DNA of 59,310 nt from an uncultured Pseudokineococcus sp. (GTDB taxonomy: Bacteria; Actinomycetota; Actinomycetes; Actinomycetales; Quadrisphaeraceae), in the NCBI RefSeq assembly GCF_947495735.1, contig NZ_CANMAA010000018.1:1-59310 (forward strand). Direction: 5' to 3'. Below are positions 52,831 to 59,310 of the stretch, piece by piece. Under the pieces are notes generated by a model. That model had not been told where the DNA came from. It searched no databases and worked only from the letters and a program-made list of their open reading frames with translations. The first letter of the stretch is position 1, and every line of letters begins with the position of its first letter. Both the position numbers and the translations under genes were made by a program.

Positions 52831-53982
52831 TCAGCCGTCGGCTCCGGAGGCGCTGTCACGCGCGACGGCGAAGCCGGTGCGGACCGTCTCGGCGAGGTCG
52901 GCGCGAGCGGGGGCGGGCAGGAAGGCGGCCCGGGCGGCGTTGAGCTGGAACTCCTCGAGCTCGGCCAGCCCGTAGCCGAAGGCCTCGACCAGGGCGGCCA
53001 GGTCGGCGGTGAGCGTGGTCGCGCTCATCAGCCGGTTGTCGGTGTTGACCGTGACCGCCATCCCGCTGCGGTGCAGCAGGTCGAACGGGTGGTCGGTCAT
53101 GCGATGACCCCAGTGCGCGAAGGCGCCGGTGTGCAGGTTGGAGGTGGGACTGAGCTCGAGGGCGATGCCGCGGTCGCGCACCCACGTGGCCAGGGGCCCC
53201 AGGACGGGACGGCCGTCGACCTCGGTGATGTCCAGGGCGAGGCGGACGCCGTGGCCCAGGCGCAGGGCGCGCCCGTCCAGCAGGGCGGAGGCGATGCTGG
53301 GCAGGTCGTCGGCCTCACCGGCGTGCACCGTGATCGGCAGGTGCGCGGCGGCGAGGCGCTCGAAGGCGGCCCGGTGGGCGCTGGGCGGGAAGCCCTTCTC
53401 GGGCCCGGCGATGTCGAAGCCGACCACCCCGCGGTCGCGGTGGCGCAGGGCGAGCTCGGCGATCTCGTCGGACCGGTCGCCCTGGCGCATGGCGCACAGC
53501 AGCAGGGTGACCGTCGTCGAGCCACCCGCCGCGCGCACCTGCGCGGCGCCCGCCTCGAGCCCCGCCAGGACAGCCTCGACAGCGCCGTCCAGCGACAGCC
53601 CGGCGGTGGCCGACTGCTCGGGCGCCCAGCGCACCTCGCCGTGGACCACGCCGTCGGCCGCGACGTCCAGGACGTACTCCCTGGCCACCCGCTCCAGGCC
53701 GGCCGCGTCGCGCATCACCGCGGTGGTGATGTCGAAGGAGCGCAGGTAGTCCACCAGCGACCCGGTGGTGGACTGCCCCAGGAACCAGGCGCCGAGCTCG
53801 TCGGCGTCCGTGGTCGGCAGCTCCAGGCCCGCGGCTCCGCCGAGCTCGATGATCGTCTGCGGTCGCAGGGCCCCGTCGAGGTGGTCGTGCAGGCTCACCT
53901 TCGGCAGCGCCCGCAGCACGGACTCGCTGGGGGCCTGCACGGCGGGGGAACCCCCGGTGCTCGGGCTGGTCGGTGCGCTCAC
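52831..53982 (-). CDS. add: Adenosine deaminase
   Basis: A 383-residue zinc amidohydrolase converts adenosine to inosine in purine salvage. Metal and catalytic motifs are SLHDHLDGALRPQTI (two His), PITVHAGEADD (His and catalytic Glu), ALELSPTSNLHTGAF and VTVNTDNRLMSATTL (metal-bound Asp). The last is the usual actinobacterial form of the terminal motif. The N-terminal 27 residues are a Ser/Pro-rich tail. The GTG at 53982 was chosen over an upstream ATG (54099) because it follows CCAGGAGA. The 210 bp downstream, before the IolG stop, hold nothing recognisable. Confidence 0.93.
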   Translation of the reverse strand: MSAPTSPSTGGSPAVQAPSESVLRALPKVSLHDHLDGALRPQTIIELGGAAGLELPTTDADELGAWFLGQSTTGSLVDYLRSFDITTAVMRDAAGLERVAREYVLDVAADGVVHGEVRWAPEQSATAGLSLDGAVEAVLAGLEAGAAQVRAAGGSTTVTLLLCAMRQGDRSDEIAELALRHRDRGVVGFDIAGPEKGFPPSAHRAAFERLAAAHLPITVHAGEADDLPSIASALLDGRALRLGHGVRLALDITEVDGRPVLGPLATWVRDRGIALELSPTSNLHTGAFAHWGHRMTDHPFDLLHRSGMAVTVNTDNRLMSATTLTADLAALVEAFGYGLAELEEFQLNAARAAFLPAPARADLAETVRTGFAVARDSASGADG

Positions 53983-54196
53983 GTCGTCTCCTGGGTCGGT
54001 GTGCTCGGTCGGCGCGCCGTCCGGCGCGGCTGCCCCGCGCGAGCAGGGACGTCCGGGCCGACCGGCCCTGGTGCCGGGTCCGGTGACAGCCTGGTGCACC
54101 GCGGGTCCGGACCAGGCCGGGGTGGTCGCTCGGGTGGTCTGCGCCGCGTCGACGACCGGGGCGGCTACCTCAGCCGCCCGCAGACGTGATGGCGCC

Positions 54197-54757
54197 TCAG
54201 GCGTGCTCGGAGACGAGCACCGCCGTCGTGCCCGGCTCGAGGGCGGCGAAGACGTGGGGGCCGTCCGCGGGGTAGCTCACGTAGTCGCCCGGCCCGAGCT
54301 CCACGGACGCCGACGAGGGCCCCACCTCGGCCCGGCCCGTGCACAGCACGACGTGCTCGCGGACCCGGGGCAGGTGGGCCTCGGACCGCTGCGGGGTGCC
54401 CGGCTCCGCCACGAGCCGGTAGACGTCGCGGCGCACGCCCGGGGGGCACGGCGCCAGGAGCGTCGCGAGGTAGTCCGAGCTCTCCGACTCGAGGACGAGC
54501 CCCTCACCCGCCCGCACCACCTGGACGACGGGCGCCTCGTCCTGGAGCAGCTGGGTCACCGGGACCTCGAGGGCGGTCGAGAGCGCCCACAGCGTCTCGA
54601 TGCCCGGGTTGCCGGTGCCCTGCTCCAGCTGGGACAGCGTCGACTTGGCCACGCCCGCCAGCCGTGCCAGCTCGGTCAGGGACATGTCGCGCCGACCCCG
54701 CTCGCGGACGAGCGCGCGCGCGATGACGTCGAGCGGTGCGGTGGTGCGCCGGTCCAT
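54197..54757 (-). CDS. XRE-family regulator with cupin domain
   Basis: A 186-residue regulator. The N-terminal HTH (MSLTELARLAGVAKSTLSQLEQGTGNPGIETLWALS) is a classic XRE helix-turn-helix. The C-terminal cupin (about 105-186) includes HLPRVREHVVLCTGRAEV, LGPGDYVSYPADGPHVFAAL. Such proteins commonly control adjacent amino-acid exporter genes and sense a small ligand through the cupin. It is divergent from azlCD with nested inverted repeats between, so it very likely regulates them. The ATG at 54757 is preferred over the GTG at 54778 because of its GGAGGA site. Confidence 0.9.
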   Translation of the reverse strand: MDRRTTAPLDVIARALVRERGRRDMSLTELARLAGVAKSTLSQLEQGTGNPGIETLWALSTALEVPVTQLLQDEAPVVQVVRAGEGLVLESESSDYLATLLAPCPPGVRRDVYRLVAEPGTPQRSEAHLPRVREHVVLCTGRAEVGPSSASVELGPGDYVSYPADGPHVFAALEPGTTAVLVSEHA

Positions 54758-54780
54758 CGGGTCCTCCGTGGCGGTCACGA

Positions 54781-54823
54781 GTCGTTCGCTCTGCCGGTCG
54801 TCATGGACGACTTGACGAACGAC
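54781..54823. promoter_or_regulatory. Nested inverted repeats between the XRE-cupin gene and azlC
   Basis: Outer arms GTCGTTCG (54781-54788) and CGAACGAC (54816-54823), and inner arms GTCGTC (54797-54802) and GACGAC (54806-54811), are both perfect. The location in the 91-bp divergent gap makes this the likely binding site of the XRE-cupin regulator. Confidence 0.55.
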
Positions 54824-54848
54824 GACGGGTGCGACCACTGTACCGATC

Positions 54849-55574
54849 ATGCGTTCGCCGTACCGAACAGCGCTGACTCGGGTGGGTCTGGAGCCCGACC
54901 TCGCCCGCGACGCCGGCGTGGCCGCCCTGGCCGCCGGCGTGGTCGGCGTCGCCTTCGGCGCGGTGTCCGTCGCGGCGGACCTGCCGCTGTGGGCGCCGGT
55001 CCTCATGTCGGTCGTCGTCTTCGCCGGCGCCTCGCAGTTCCTCCTCGTCGGCCTCCTGGCCGCGGGTGCCGGACCGCTCGCGGCCGTGGCCGCCGCCCTC
55101 CTCGTCAACGCCCGGCACCTGCCCTTCGGCATGGCCCTGGCCGACGTCGTCGGGCGCGGCGGGCCGTGGCAGCGGGCGCTCGCGGCGCACCTGCTGATCG
55201 ACGAGAGCGCCGCGATGGCGCTCGCGCAGCGCGACCCGGGCCGTCGCCGCCGCGCCTTCTGGGCGTGCGGGCTCTTCCTCTTCGCCGCCTGGAACGTCGG
55301 CGTCCTGGCCGGCGCGACAGCGGGCTCGGCGCTGGACACGACGGCGCTCGGCCTCGACGCCGCCCTCCCCGCGCTGCTGCTCGCCCTCGTGCTCCCCGCC
55401 CTGCGCGACGACGCCGGCACCCGCCGCGCGGCGCTGGCGGGGGCCGTGCTCGCCGTGGTCCTCACGCCCGTGCTGCCCGCGGGCCTGCCGGTGCTCGTGG
55501 CGCTCCTCGGGCTCGTCCTGCTCGGCCGGACCCGCCCCGCGACGCCCGTGCGCGTGCCGGAGGTGAGCGCGTGA
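54849..55574 (+). CDS. azlC: AzlC-family branched-chain amino-acid exporter subunit
   Basis: A 241-residue membrane protein with about six to seven helices, the large subunit of the AzlCD (LIV-E) exporter of branched-chain amino acids or analogues. Typical segments are GVVGVAFGAVSVAADLPLW, VFAGASQFLLVGLLAAGAG, LLVNARHLPFGMAL and LLIDESAAMALAQR, the family signatures. The ATG at 54849 follows GTACCGATC without a good SD, so the mRNA may be leaderless. Its stop overlaps the azlD start (GTGA). The divergent XRE-cupin regulator is the expected controller. Confidence 0.93.
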   Translation: MRSPYRTALTRVGLEPDLARDAGVAALAAGVVGVAFGAVSVAADLPLWAPVLMSVVVFAGASQFLLVGLLAAGAGPLAAVAAALLVNARHLPFGMALADVVGRGGPWQRALAAHLLIDESAAMALAQRDPGRRRRAFWACGLFLFAAWNVGVLAGATAGSALDTTALGLDAALPALLLALVLPALRDDAGTRRAALAGAVLAVVLTPVLPAGLPVLVALLGLVLLGRTRPATPVRVPEVSA

Positions 55575-55891
55575 GCACGGCCGGGCTGCTGCTCGCCATC
55601 GCCGTCCTCGGCGCCGGGACGTGGGCGATGCGCGCCGCGGGCCCGTGGCTGCGCGCCCGCACCGAGCTGCCCGCCGGCCTCGAGCGGGTCGTCACCGCGG
55701 CCGCCGTCGTGCTGCTGACGGCCCTCGTCGTCACCTCGGCCGTCCTCGCCGACGGCGGCCCGGCGGGGGTGGCCCGACCCGCGGGCGTGCTCGTCGGCGG
55801 CCTGCTCGCGTGGCGCAGGGCGCCGCTCGTCGTCGTGGTGGTCGCCGCAGCCGCCGCCGCGGCGCTCCTGCGCCTCGCCGGCCTGCCCTGA
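55571..55891 (+). CDS. azlD: AzlD-family exporter small subunit
   Basis: A 106-residue membrane protein with about four helices, the small partner of AzlC. Segments LLLAIAVLGAGTWAMRAAGPWL, VVTAAAVVLLTALVVTSAVL and RPAGVLVGGLLAWRRAPLVVVVVAAA match the AzlD family, including the conserved Arg/Gly after the first helix. GTG overlaps the azlC stop by 4 nt, so the subunits are made in coupled fashion. The 300 bp that follow, up to cspA, contain no gene. Confidence 0.9.
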   Translation: MSTAGLLLAIAVLGAGTWAMRAAGPWLRARTELPAGLERVVTAAAVVLLTALVVTSAVLADGGPAGVARPAGVLVGGLLAWRRAPLVVVVVAAAAAAALLRLAGLP

Positions 55892-56154
55892 CAGACGGGA
55901 CGGCGGCGTCCCCTGGGCGCGGACGCCCCCACTCCCCGCGGCACGGTCGCCCTGCACGCCCGCGACCCCGAGGCGCGCTGACGGCCCCGGTCCAGACGAC
56001 TGACCGCCCCACCGGCGGAATGCACGGCCCCGCCGAGACGCTGCAGCCCCTGGTCGTCCAGTTCCGTGTGTCGTGTTCGCCACGTCCCCGGTAGCAGTGC
56101 GGCGGTGGTCGGGCCTCGACGAGCGAGGTCGCGACGCCGCCGCGTGGGTCGGCC

Positions 56155-56175
56155 GGTCCCGCACGGTGCGGGACC
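56155..56175 (+). promoter_or_regulatory. Hairpin in the cspA leader
   Basis: GGTCCCGCAC (56155-56164) and GTGCGGGACC (56166-56175) form a 10-bp stem just 8 bp upstream of the cspA SD (GTGAGGAG). It may modulate translation, as structured leaders do for cold-shock genes. Confidence 0.5.
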
Positions 56176-56198
56176 GACACCCGTGAGGAGTGGTTCGC

Positions 56199-56402
56199 AT
56201 GGCACAGGGAACAGTCAAGTGGTTCAACGCCGAGAAGGGCTTCGGCTTCATCACCCCCACCGACGGCGGCGCTGACCTCTTCGTCCACCACAGCGAGATC
56301 GACGCCCAGGGCTATCGCAGCCTGGACGAGGGCCAGACCGTGGAGTTCGAGATCGGCCGGGGCCAGAAGGGCCCCCAGGCCCAGGGCGTCCGCGCCGTCT
56401 GA
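56199..56402 (+). CDS. cspA: Cold-shock protein CspA
   Basis: A 67-residue canonical cold-shock protein: [18 protein letters not shown] contains RNP1 and LFVHHSEID contains RNP2, followed by [17 protein letters not shown]. It binds single-stranded RNA and prevents secondary structure. It is the short form, as opposed to the extended cold-shock protein at 28443. The SD GTGAGGAG lies 8 nt before the ATG. A hairpin leader upstream and a strong terminator downstream make it a monocistronic unit. Confidence 0.96.
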   Translation: MAQGTVKWFNAEKGFGFITPTDGGADLFVHHSEIDAQGYRSLDEGQTVEFEIGRGQKGPQAQGVRAV

Positions 56403-56451
56403 TCCCCGACGTGGGACCGAGCCCCCTCGGGGCCTGACCCACGAGCACGAC

Positions 56452-56489
56452 CGGAGCCCGCCCGCCCCCTCCGGGGCGGGCGGGCTCCG
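56452..56489 (+). terminator. 17-bp hairpin terminator of cspA
   Basis: Arms 56452-56468 and 56473-56489 are perfectly complementary (CGGAGCCCGCCCGCCCC and its inverse) with the 4-nt loop CTCC, 49 bp past the stop. Confidence 0.85.
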
Positions 56490-56491
56490 CC

Positions 56492-56710
56492 GTGTCCGAG
56501 GACCCACCCAGCCGGCGTCGTGAGCAGCCGCTGCCGGCGCGGCTGCGCGCGGTGCGGCGGACGGCGACGCGGACGACGTCGTTCGTCGCGGCAGCGTCGG
56601 CGGGTGCGGAGGTCCGCGCGTCGACGTCAGCCCTCACCCGCAGCACCCGTCACCCGCGGCTCGCCCGACTGCTGCGCCGAGGACCACGCCCCGCCCTGTA
56701 TGGCGCCTGA
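56492..56710 (+). CDS. Possible small basic protein
   Basis: GTG at 56492 opens a 72-residue Arg/Ala/Thr-rich frame beginning MSEDPPSRRREQPLPARLRA and ending RGPRPALYGA. It begins immediately after the cspA terminator with no SD. Composition is compatible with a small basic protein, but no family is recognised and it may be a chance frame. The remainder of 56711-56852 shows nothing. Confidence 0.25.
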   Translation: MSEDPPSRRREQPLPARLRAVRRTATRTTSFVAAASAGAEVRASTSALTRSTRHPRLARLLRRGPRPALYGA

Positions 56711-56852
56711 GCCCGTGACCCCCTGTCGCGCAGGGGCCTGCCGCGCGAGCAGGAGCAGTGCGCGTCGGTGGACCTGTCGGGGACGTCGTGGAGCCGGGCG
56801 GGCGCCACTGCCTCGACGCCTCGTGCTCCGTGGTGCGGCCGCCCCGCTGGAC

Positions 56853-57491
56853 TCACCCCGCAGGAGGGCACTCGCGCAGGGTCGGGGGCTCGAACTCCGG
56901 CACCGGGCGCAGCTGCGCCTGCTCGAGCGTCTCGGCCTCGCCGTTCTCCTGGATGTCCTGGATGAGCCAGTCCATCTCGTCGATCTCCCGGATCTGGGCC
57001 CCGATGATCTCGGAGGCCAGCTGGCAGACCCGGACGTCGGAGATGTCGGCGCGCTCGGAGCGGGTGATGGCCAGGGAGTGGTGGGGGATCATCGCCCTCA
57101 TCCAGCTCACGTCCTGGACCGTCACCTGGCTGCGGTCGAGGGCGATGCCGCCGCCGAGCAGCACCAGGCTGGCCGCCACCACGACCGCGTTGAGCTTCGT
57201 GTTCTTGTACATGTCGAGCATCCAGGCGATCATCACCAGGCCCATGGTCCCGCCCATGGTGATGGCCATGAAGACGCGGCTCTCGCTGAGACGCACATGG
57301 CTCAGCTCCCACGAGCCGACGAACATCACCCAGTACATGACGAACATCGATGTCGTGATCATGGCGGCGAAGCGGAGGTACATCTTCCAGCTGCGGCCCA
57401 TTCCTCTGCCGTCGTGCTGCCGCTCGTCGTGGTGGGAGTCGTCGTGGCGCTGCTCGCTGCCGCTGGCATGAGGACTGCTGCCCGTGCTCAT
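56853..57491 (-). CDS. DUF305 protein with membrane segments
   Basis: A 212-residue protein. The His/Asp-rich N-terminus (EQRHDDSHHDERQHDG, possibly metal-binding) is followed by three helices (YLRFAAMITTSMFVMYWVMFVG, FMAITMGGTMGLVMIAWML, NAVVVAASLVLLGGGIAL). The C-terminal DUF305 domain has WMRAMIPHHSLAITRSERADI, the MIPHH motif, and IREIDEMDWLIQDI. DUF305 proteins are often linked to copper or other heavy metals and face the periplasm; the function is not established. The ATG at 57491 has AAGGAG upstream. It is divergent from a SodC-like lipoprotein. Confidence 0.85.
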   Translation of the reverse strand: MSTGSSPHASGSEQRHDDSHHDERQHDGRGMGRSWKMYLRFAAMITTSMFVMYWVMFVGSWELSHVRLSESRVFMAITMGGTMGLVMIAWMLDMYKNTKLNAVVVAASLVLLGGGIALDRSQVTVQDVSWMRAMIPHHSLAITRSERADISDVRVCQLASEIIGAQIREIDEMDWLIQDIQENGEAETLEQAQLRPVPEFEPPTLRECPPAG

Positions 57492-57754
57492 CGTCCAGAC
57501 TCCTTCGGGTGGCGTCGCTTCGGACGTCGCGGCTGACATCGGCGGGCGCCTGCGGGCCCGGCTGCCCCGGGGGTCGCCCGGGTTGGCTCGGGCTCGGCAG
57601 GGGATCCGCACGGGATCCGTGCGCAAGCCGATCGGGAAGCTCAGCCCCCCCGCGGCGCGCTCCGACGATGGGTGGTTCGTCGGCAGAGCGCCAACCGGGA
57701 CGAGCCTCTGACCCATTTCGTCATGTGCTTGTCATGAAGTTCACCCAGAACCTG

Positions 57755-57770
57755 CAGACCACGAGGTCTG
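57755..57770. promoter_or_regulatory. Inverted repeat upstream of the SodC-like gene
   Basis: CAGACC (57755-57760) and GGTCTG (57765-57770) flank ACGA, about 100 bp upstream of the ATG at 57871. CGTCATG near 57719 and CATGACG near 57802 form a wider dyad around it. This 380-bp divergent region (57492-57870) holds no other gene. Confidence 0.4.
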
Positions 57771-57870
57771 TTATCGATCTGTGCAGGCAGGTCGAGGCAT
57801 TCATGACGACAACTCCTCGGATGCGGCGGACACTCGGGAGGGTCCAGCCCCCTGCACCTCGGAGACCCCC

Positions 57871-58518
57871 ATGCCTTCTGCCGTGCTTCGCGCCCTCACG
57901 CTCGCCGGCGTGCCCCTCCTCCTGGCCGCCGGGTGCAGCGGTGAGGAGGCCGCCGACGTCGAGACCGAGGACCCGGGCGTGTCGGTGGACGAGGAGGGCC
58001 TGGACTCCGGGTACTCGGCGATGGACCCGGGAACCGCCGGCGTCGCAGTGCTCACGGCTGCGCTCGTCGACCCCGAGGGGACCGAGATCGGCGTGGTGGG
58101 CATGGACCCGGTCCCGGAAGGGACCGTGGTCAAGGTCATCCTGACCGACAGCGGCCTGGAAGCGGGCTACCACCGCCTGCACCTGTACGAGACCGGTCTG
58201 TGCGAGCCGGGCAGCCAGAGCCCGAGCGACCCGTCCATGACAGGCGGCTTCCTCTCGGCCGGCGGCTACCTGGATGTCGGCCCCGGCGACCAGGGGCCGC
58301 CGTCGGGCGAGCTGGCGTCCCTGTACGTGCTCAGCACCGGTGATGCCTCGTTGAGCTTCGTGACCGACGCCTTCACCGTCGACGACATCACCGACGCCGA
58401 CGGCACCACCGTGATGGTGCACTCGGGCGCCGGCGACGTCGCCGGCATCCCCGCCGGTCCCGACCAGGAGACACCGGGCACCGCCAGGCGCGTCGCCTGC
58501 GCTCTCATCGCCCCTTAG
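57871..58518 (+). CDS. SodC-like lipoprotein with altered metal ligands
   Basis: A 215-residue lipoprotein. The signal (MPSAVLRALTLAGVPLLLAAGC) ends in lipobox LAAGC. After an acidic spacer, the beta-barrel of Cu,Zn superoxide dismutase is recognisable: GYHRLHLYETGLCEPG, FLSAGGYLDVGPGDQG, ELASLYVLSTG, VTDAFTVDDI, TVMVHSGAGDVAGIP and the closing RVACALIAP. The disulfide Cys pair is kept. The HxH copper pair is HLY, the bridging His of SAGGH is Tyr, and the following His/Asp zinc ligands are missing, so classic SOD activity is unlikely. It may bind copper differently or be a chaperone-like derivative. It is divergent from the DUF305 gene. Confidence 0.8.
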   Translation: MPSAVLRALTLAGVPLLLAAGCSGEEAADVETEDPGVSVDEEGLDSGYSAMDPGTAGVAVLTAALVDPEGTEIGVVGMDPVPEGTVVKVILTDSGLEAGYHRLHLYETGLCEPGSQSPSDPSMTGGFLSAGGYLDVGPGDQGPPSGELASLYVLSTGDASLSFVTDAFTVDDITDADGTTVMVHSGAGDVAGIPAGPDQETPGTARRVACALIAP

Positions 58519-58571
58519 GAGACCTCCGCGCAGAGGGCTCGTGGAGCGGGAGGGACAAGACGACCTCGGCG

Positions 58572-59027
58572 TCAGCCGATGGGCTCCTCTCCGGTGCTGC
58601 CGTCGGCGAGCTCGCGCAGCAGGTCGAGATGGCCCAGGTGCCGCGCCGTCTCCTCGAGGAGGTGGAGCAGGACCCAGCGCAGCGAGAACCCGCGGCGAGC
58701 CGAGACGTCGTCGAGCTGGTGCGCGGCCACGACCGCGTCGCAGCGCGCGGCTCCAGCCGCGTACTCCGCGAGCAGCTGCTCCATCGTCGCGCCGTCGGGC
58801 ACGTGCAGCTCGCCGTCGGGGTCGTCGGTCCAGTCGAAGACCAGCTCCTCGTGGCCGGCGAAGACGTCGCGCAGCCAGGAGCGCTCGACGTCGGTCAGGT
58901 GGCGCACGATCCCGTGCGCGTCCAGGCCGGAGGGCGTGGAGGCACATGGACGGCACCGGCTGGCGAGAGCAGGACGACGTCGTTCCCCGCGAGGACGAGC
59001 TCGTCGCCCACCAGGAAGCTCAGGCAC
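58572..59027 (-). CDS. DUF664 (DinB/mycothiol-transferase-like) protein with abnormal N-terminus
   Basis: The C-terminal 128 codons form a good DUF664/DinB core: TPSGLDAHGIVRHLTDVERSWLRDVF (first metal His), FDWTDDPDGELHVPDG, and RWVLLHLLEETARHLGHLDLLRE with the HxxxH metal site. The first DinB helix expected before TPSG is missing; instead the frame runs through Arg/Pro-rich sequence. The GTG at 59027 is a tentative start, and a frameshift or truncation near 58955 is likely. Actinobacterial relatives include mycothiol-dependent transferases. The rest of the window (59028-59310) shows no convincing gene. Confidence 0.55.
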   Translation of the reverse strand: MPELPGGRRARPRGERRRPALASRCRPCASTPSGLDAHGIVRHLTDVERSWLRDVFAGHEELVFDWTDDPDGELHVPDGATMEQLLAEYAAGAARCDAVVAAHQLDDVSARRGFSLRWVLLHLLEETARHLGHLDLLRELADGSTGEEPIG

Positions 59028-59310
59028 CCGGCTCTGGGCCTCGACCGACGAGCTCGACGACCGGTACCACGACGCCATCCCCAGCCCCAGCGGAGTGGTC
59101 CACCACCTGCTCTGACGACGTTGAGCGACCGCCGACAGGTCGAGGACCCGGGCCCACAAGTCGTCCCATCAGCCCATCAGCTATCGGCTCGCCCGGCGCT
59201 CCTCGACGACGGCGCCATCGGCCTGCCGCTAGGTGTACTGCCCAGGGACGTTGGTCGGGTGAGTGCGACGTGAGCGTGTGAGCGCGTCGTGACCGAAGGG
59301 TGAGGACCTC

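Overview
The window is chromosomal DNA of a very GC-rich actinobacterium. GC is well above 70% by eye, third positions are almost all G or C, and GTG starts are common. Several starts sit 6-8 nt behind a TANNNT -10 box, as expected for leaderless actinobacterial mRNAs. HemQ, a mycobacterial-type SerC, DUF3027, DUF2530, a bacterial XPB helicase and a DUF664 protein support this. The exact genus cannot be fixed from sequence alone; Micrococcales or Kineosporiales would fit.

Left end (1-8 kb): an OhrR-type regulator with an operator palindrome, a small unknown protein, a rhodanese sulfurtransferase translationally coupled to HemQ, a stand-alone serine resolvase with an inverted repeat at its start, an HNH nuclease, an NlpC/P60 hydrolase behind a c-di-AMP (ydaO) riboswitch, and a DtxR-family repressor. 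About 700 bp without a conventional gene follows. It holds a tiny ORF with an almost perfect Shine-Dalgarno, two large stem structures and a 41-bp-period hairpin array.

Central block (7.7-42 kb): pdxH, a citrate-synthase-like protein, serC, marR, DUF2530, DUF3027, a cold-shock protein, a helicase-associated protein and XPB recall an ancestral actinobacterial neighbourhood (from memory, the Rv0861c-Rv0889c region of M. tuberculosis). It is interspersed with lineage-specific cargo: a PlsC/alkyl-DHAP-synthase pair, a dienelactone hydrolase, an MFS exporter, release factor 3, a secreted GH92 mannosidase with PA14, a sacsin-like GHKL ATPase, an ATP-grasp ligase/racemase pair, a secreted subtilase and a glycosyltransferase.

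Right end (42-59 kb): accessory and regulatory modules. These are a c-di-GMP-I riboswitch ahead of a secreted Asp-rich thrombospondin-type-3 protein, AraC/NmrA/DUF1772, VOC/WYL-regulator, a PRISE-type enone reductase, an inositol-like sugar cluster (two TIM-barrel isomerases divergent from an IolG-type dehydrogenase), adenosine deaminase, XRE-cupin/AzlCD, CspA, a DUF305 membrane protein divergent from a SodC-like lipoprotein, and a damaged DUF664 gene.

Most notable: the unexplained structured locus at 7.34-7.74 kb; a citrate synthase homologue without catalytic residues; a c-di-GMP riboswitch whose P1 helix contains the ribosome binding site; and a SodC-like protein with mutated metal ligands. 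No CRISPR array, rRNA or tRNA was recognised.
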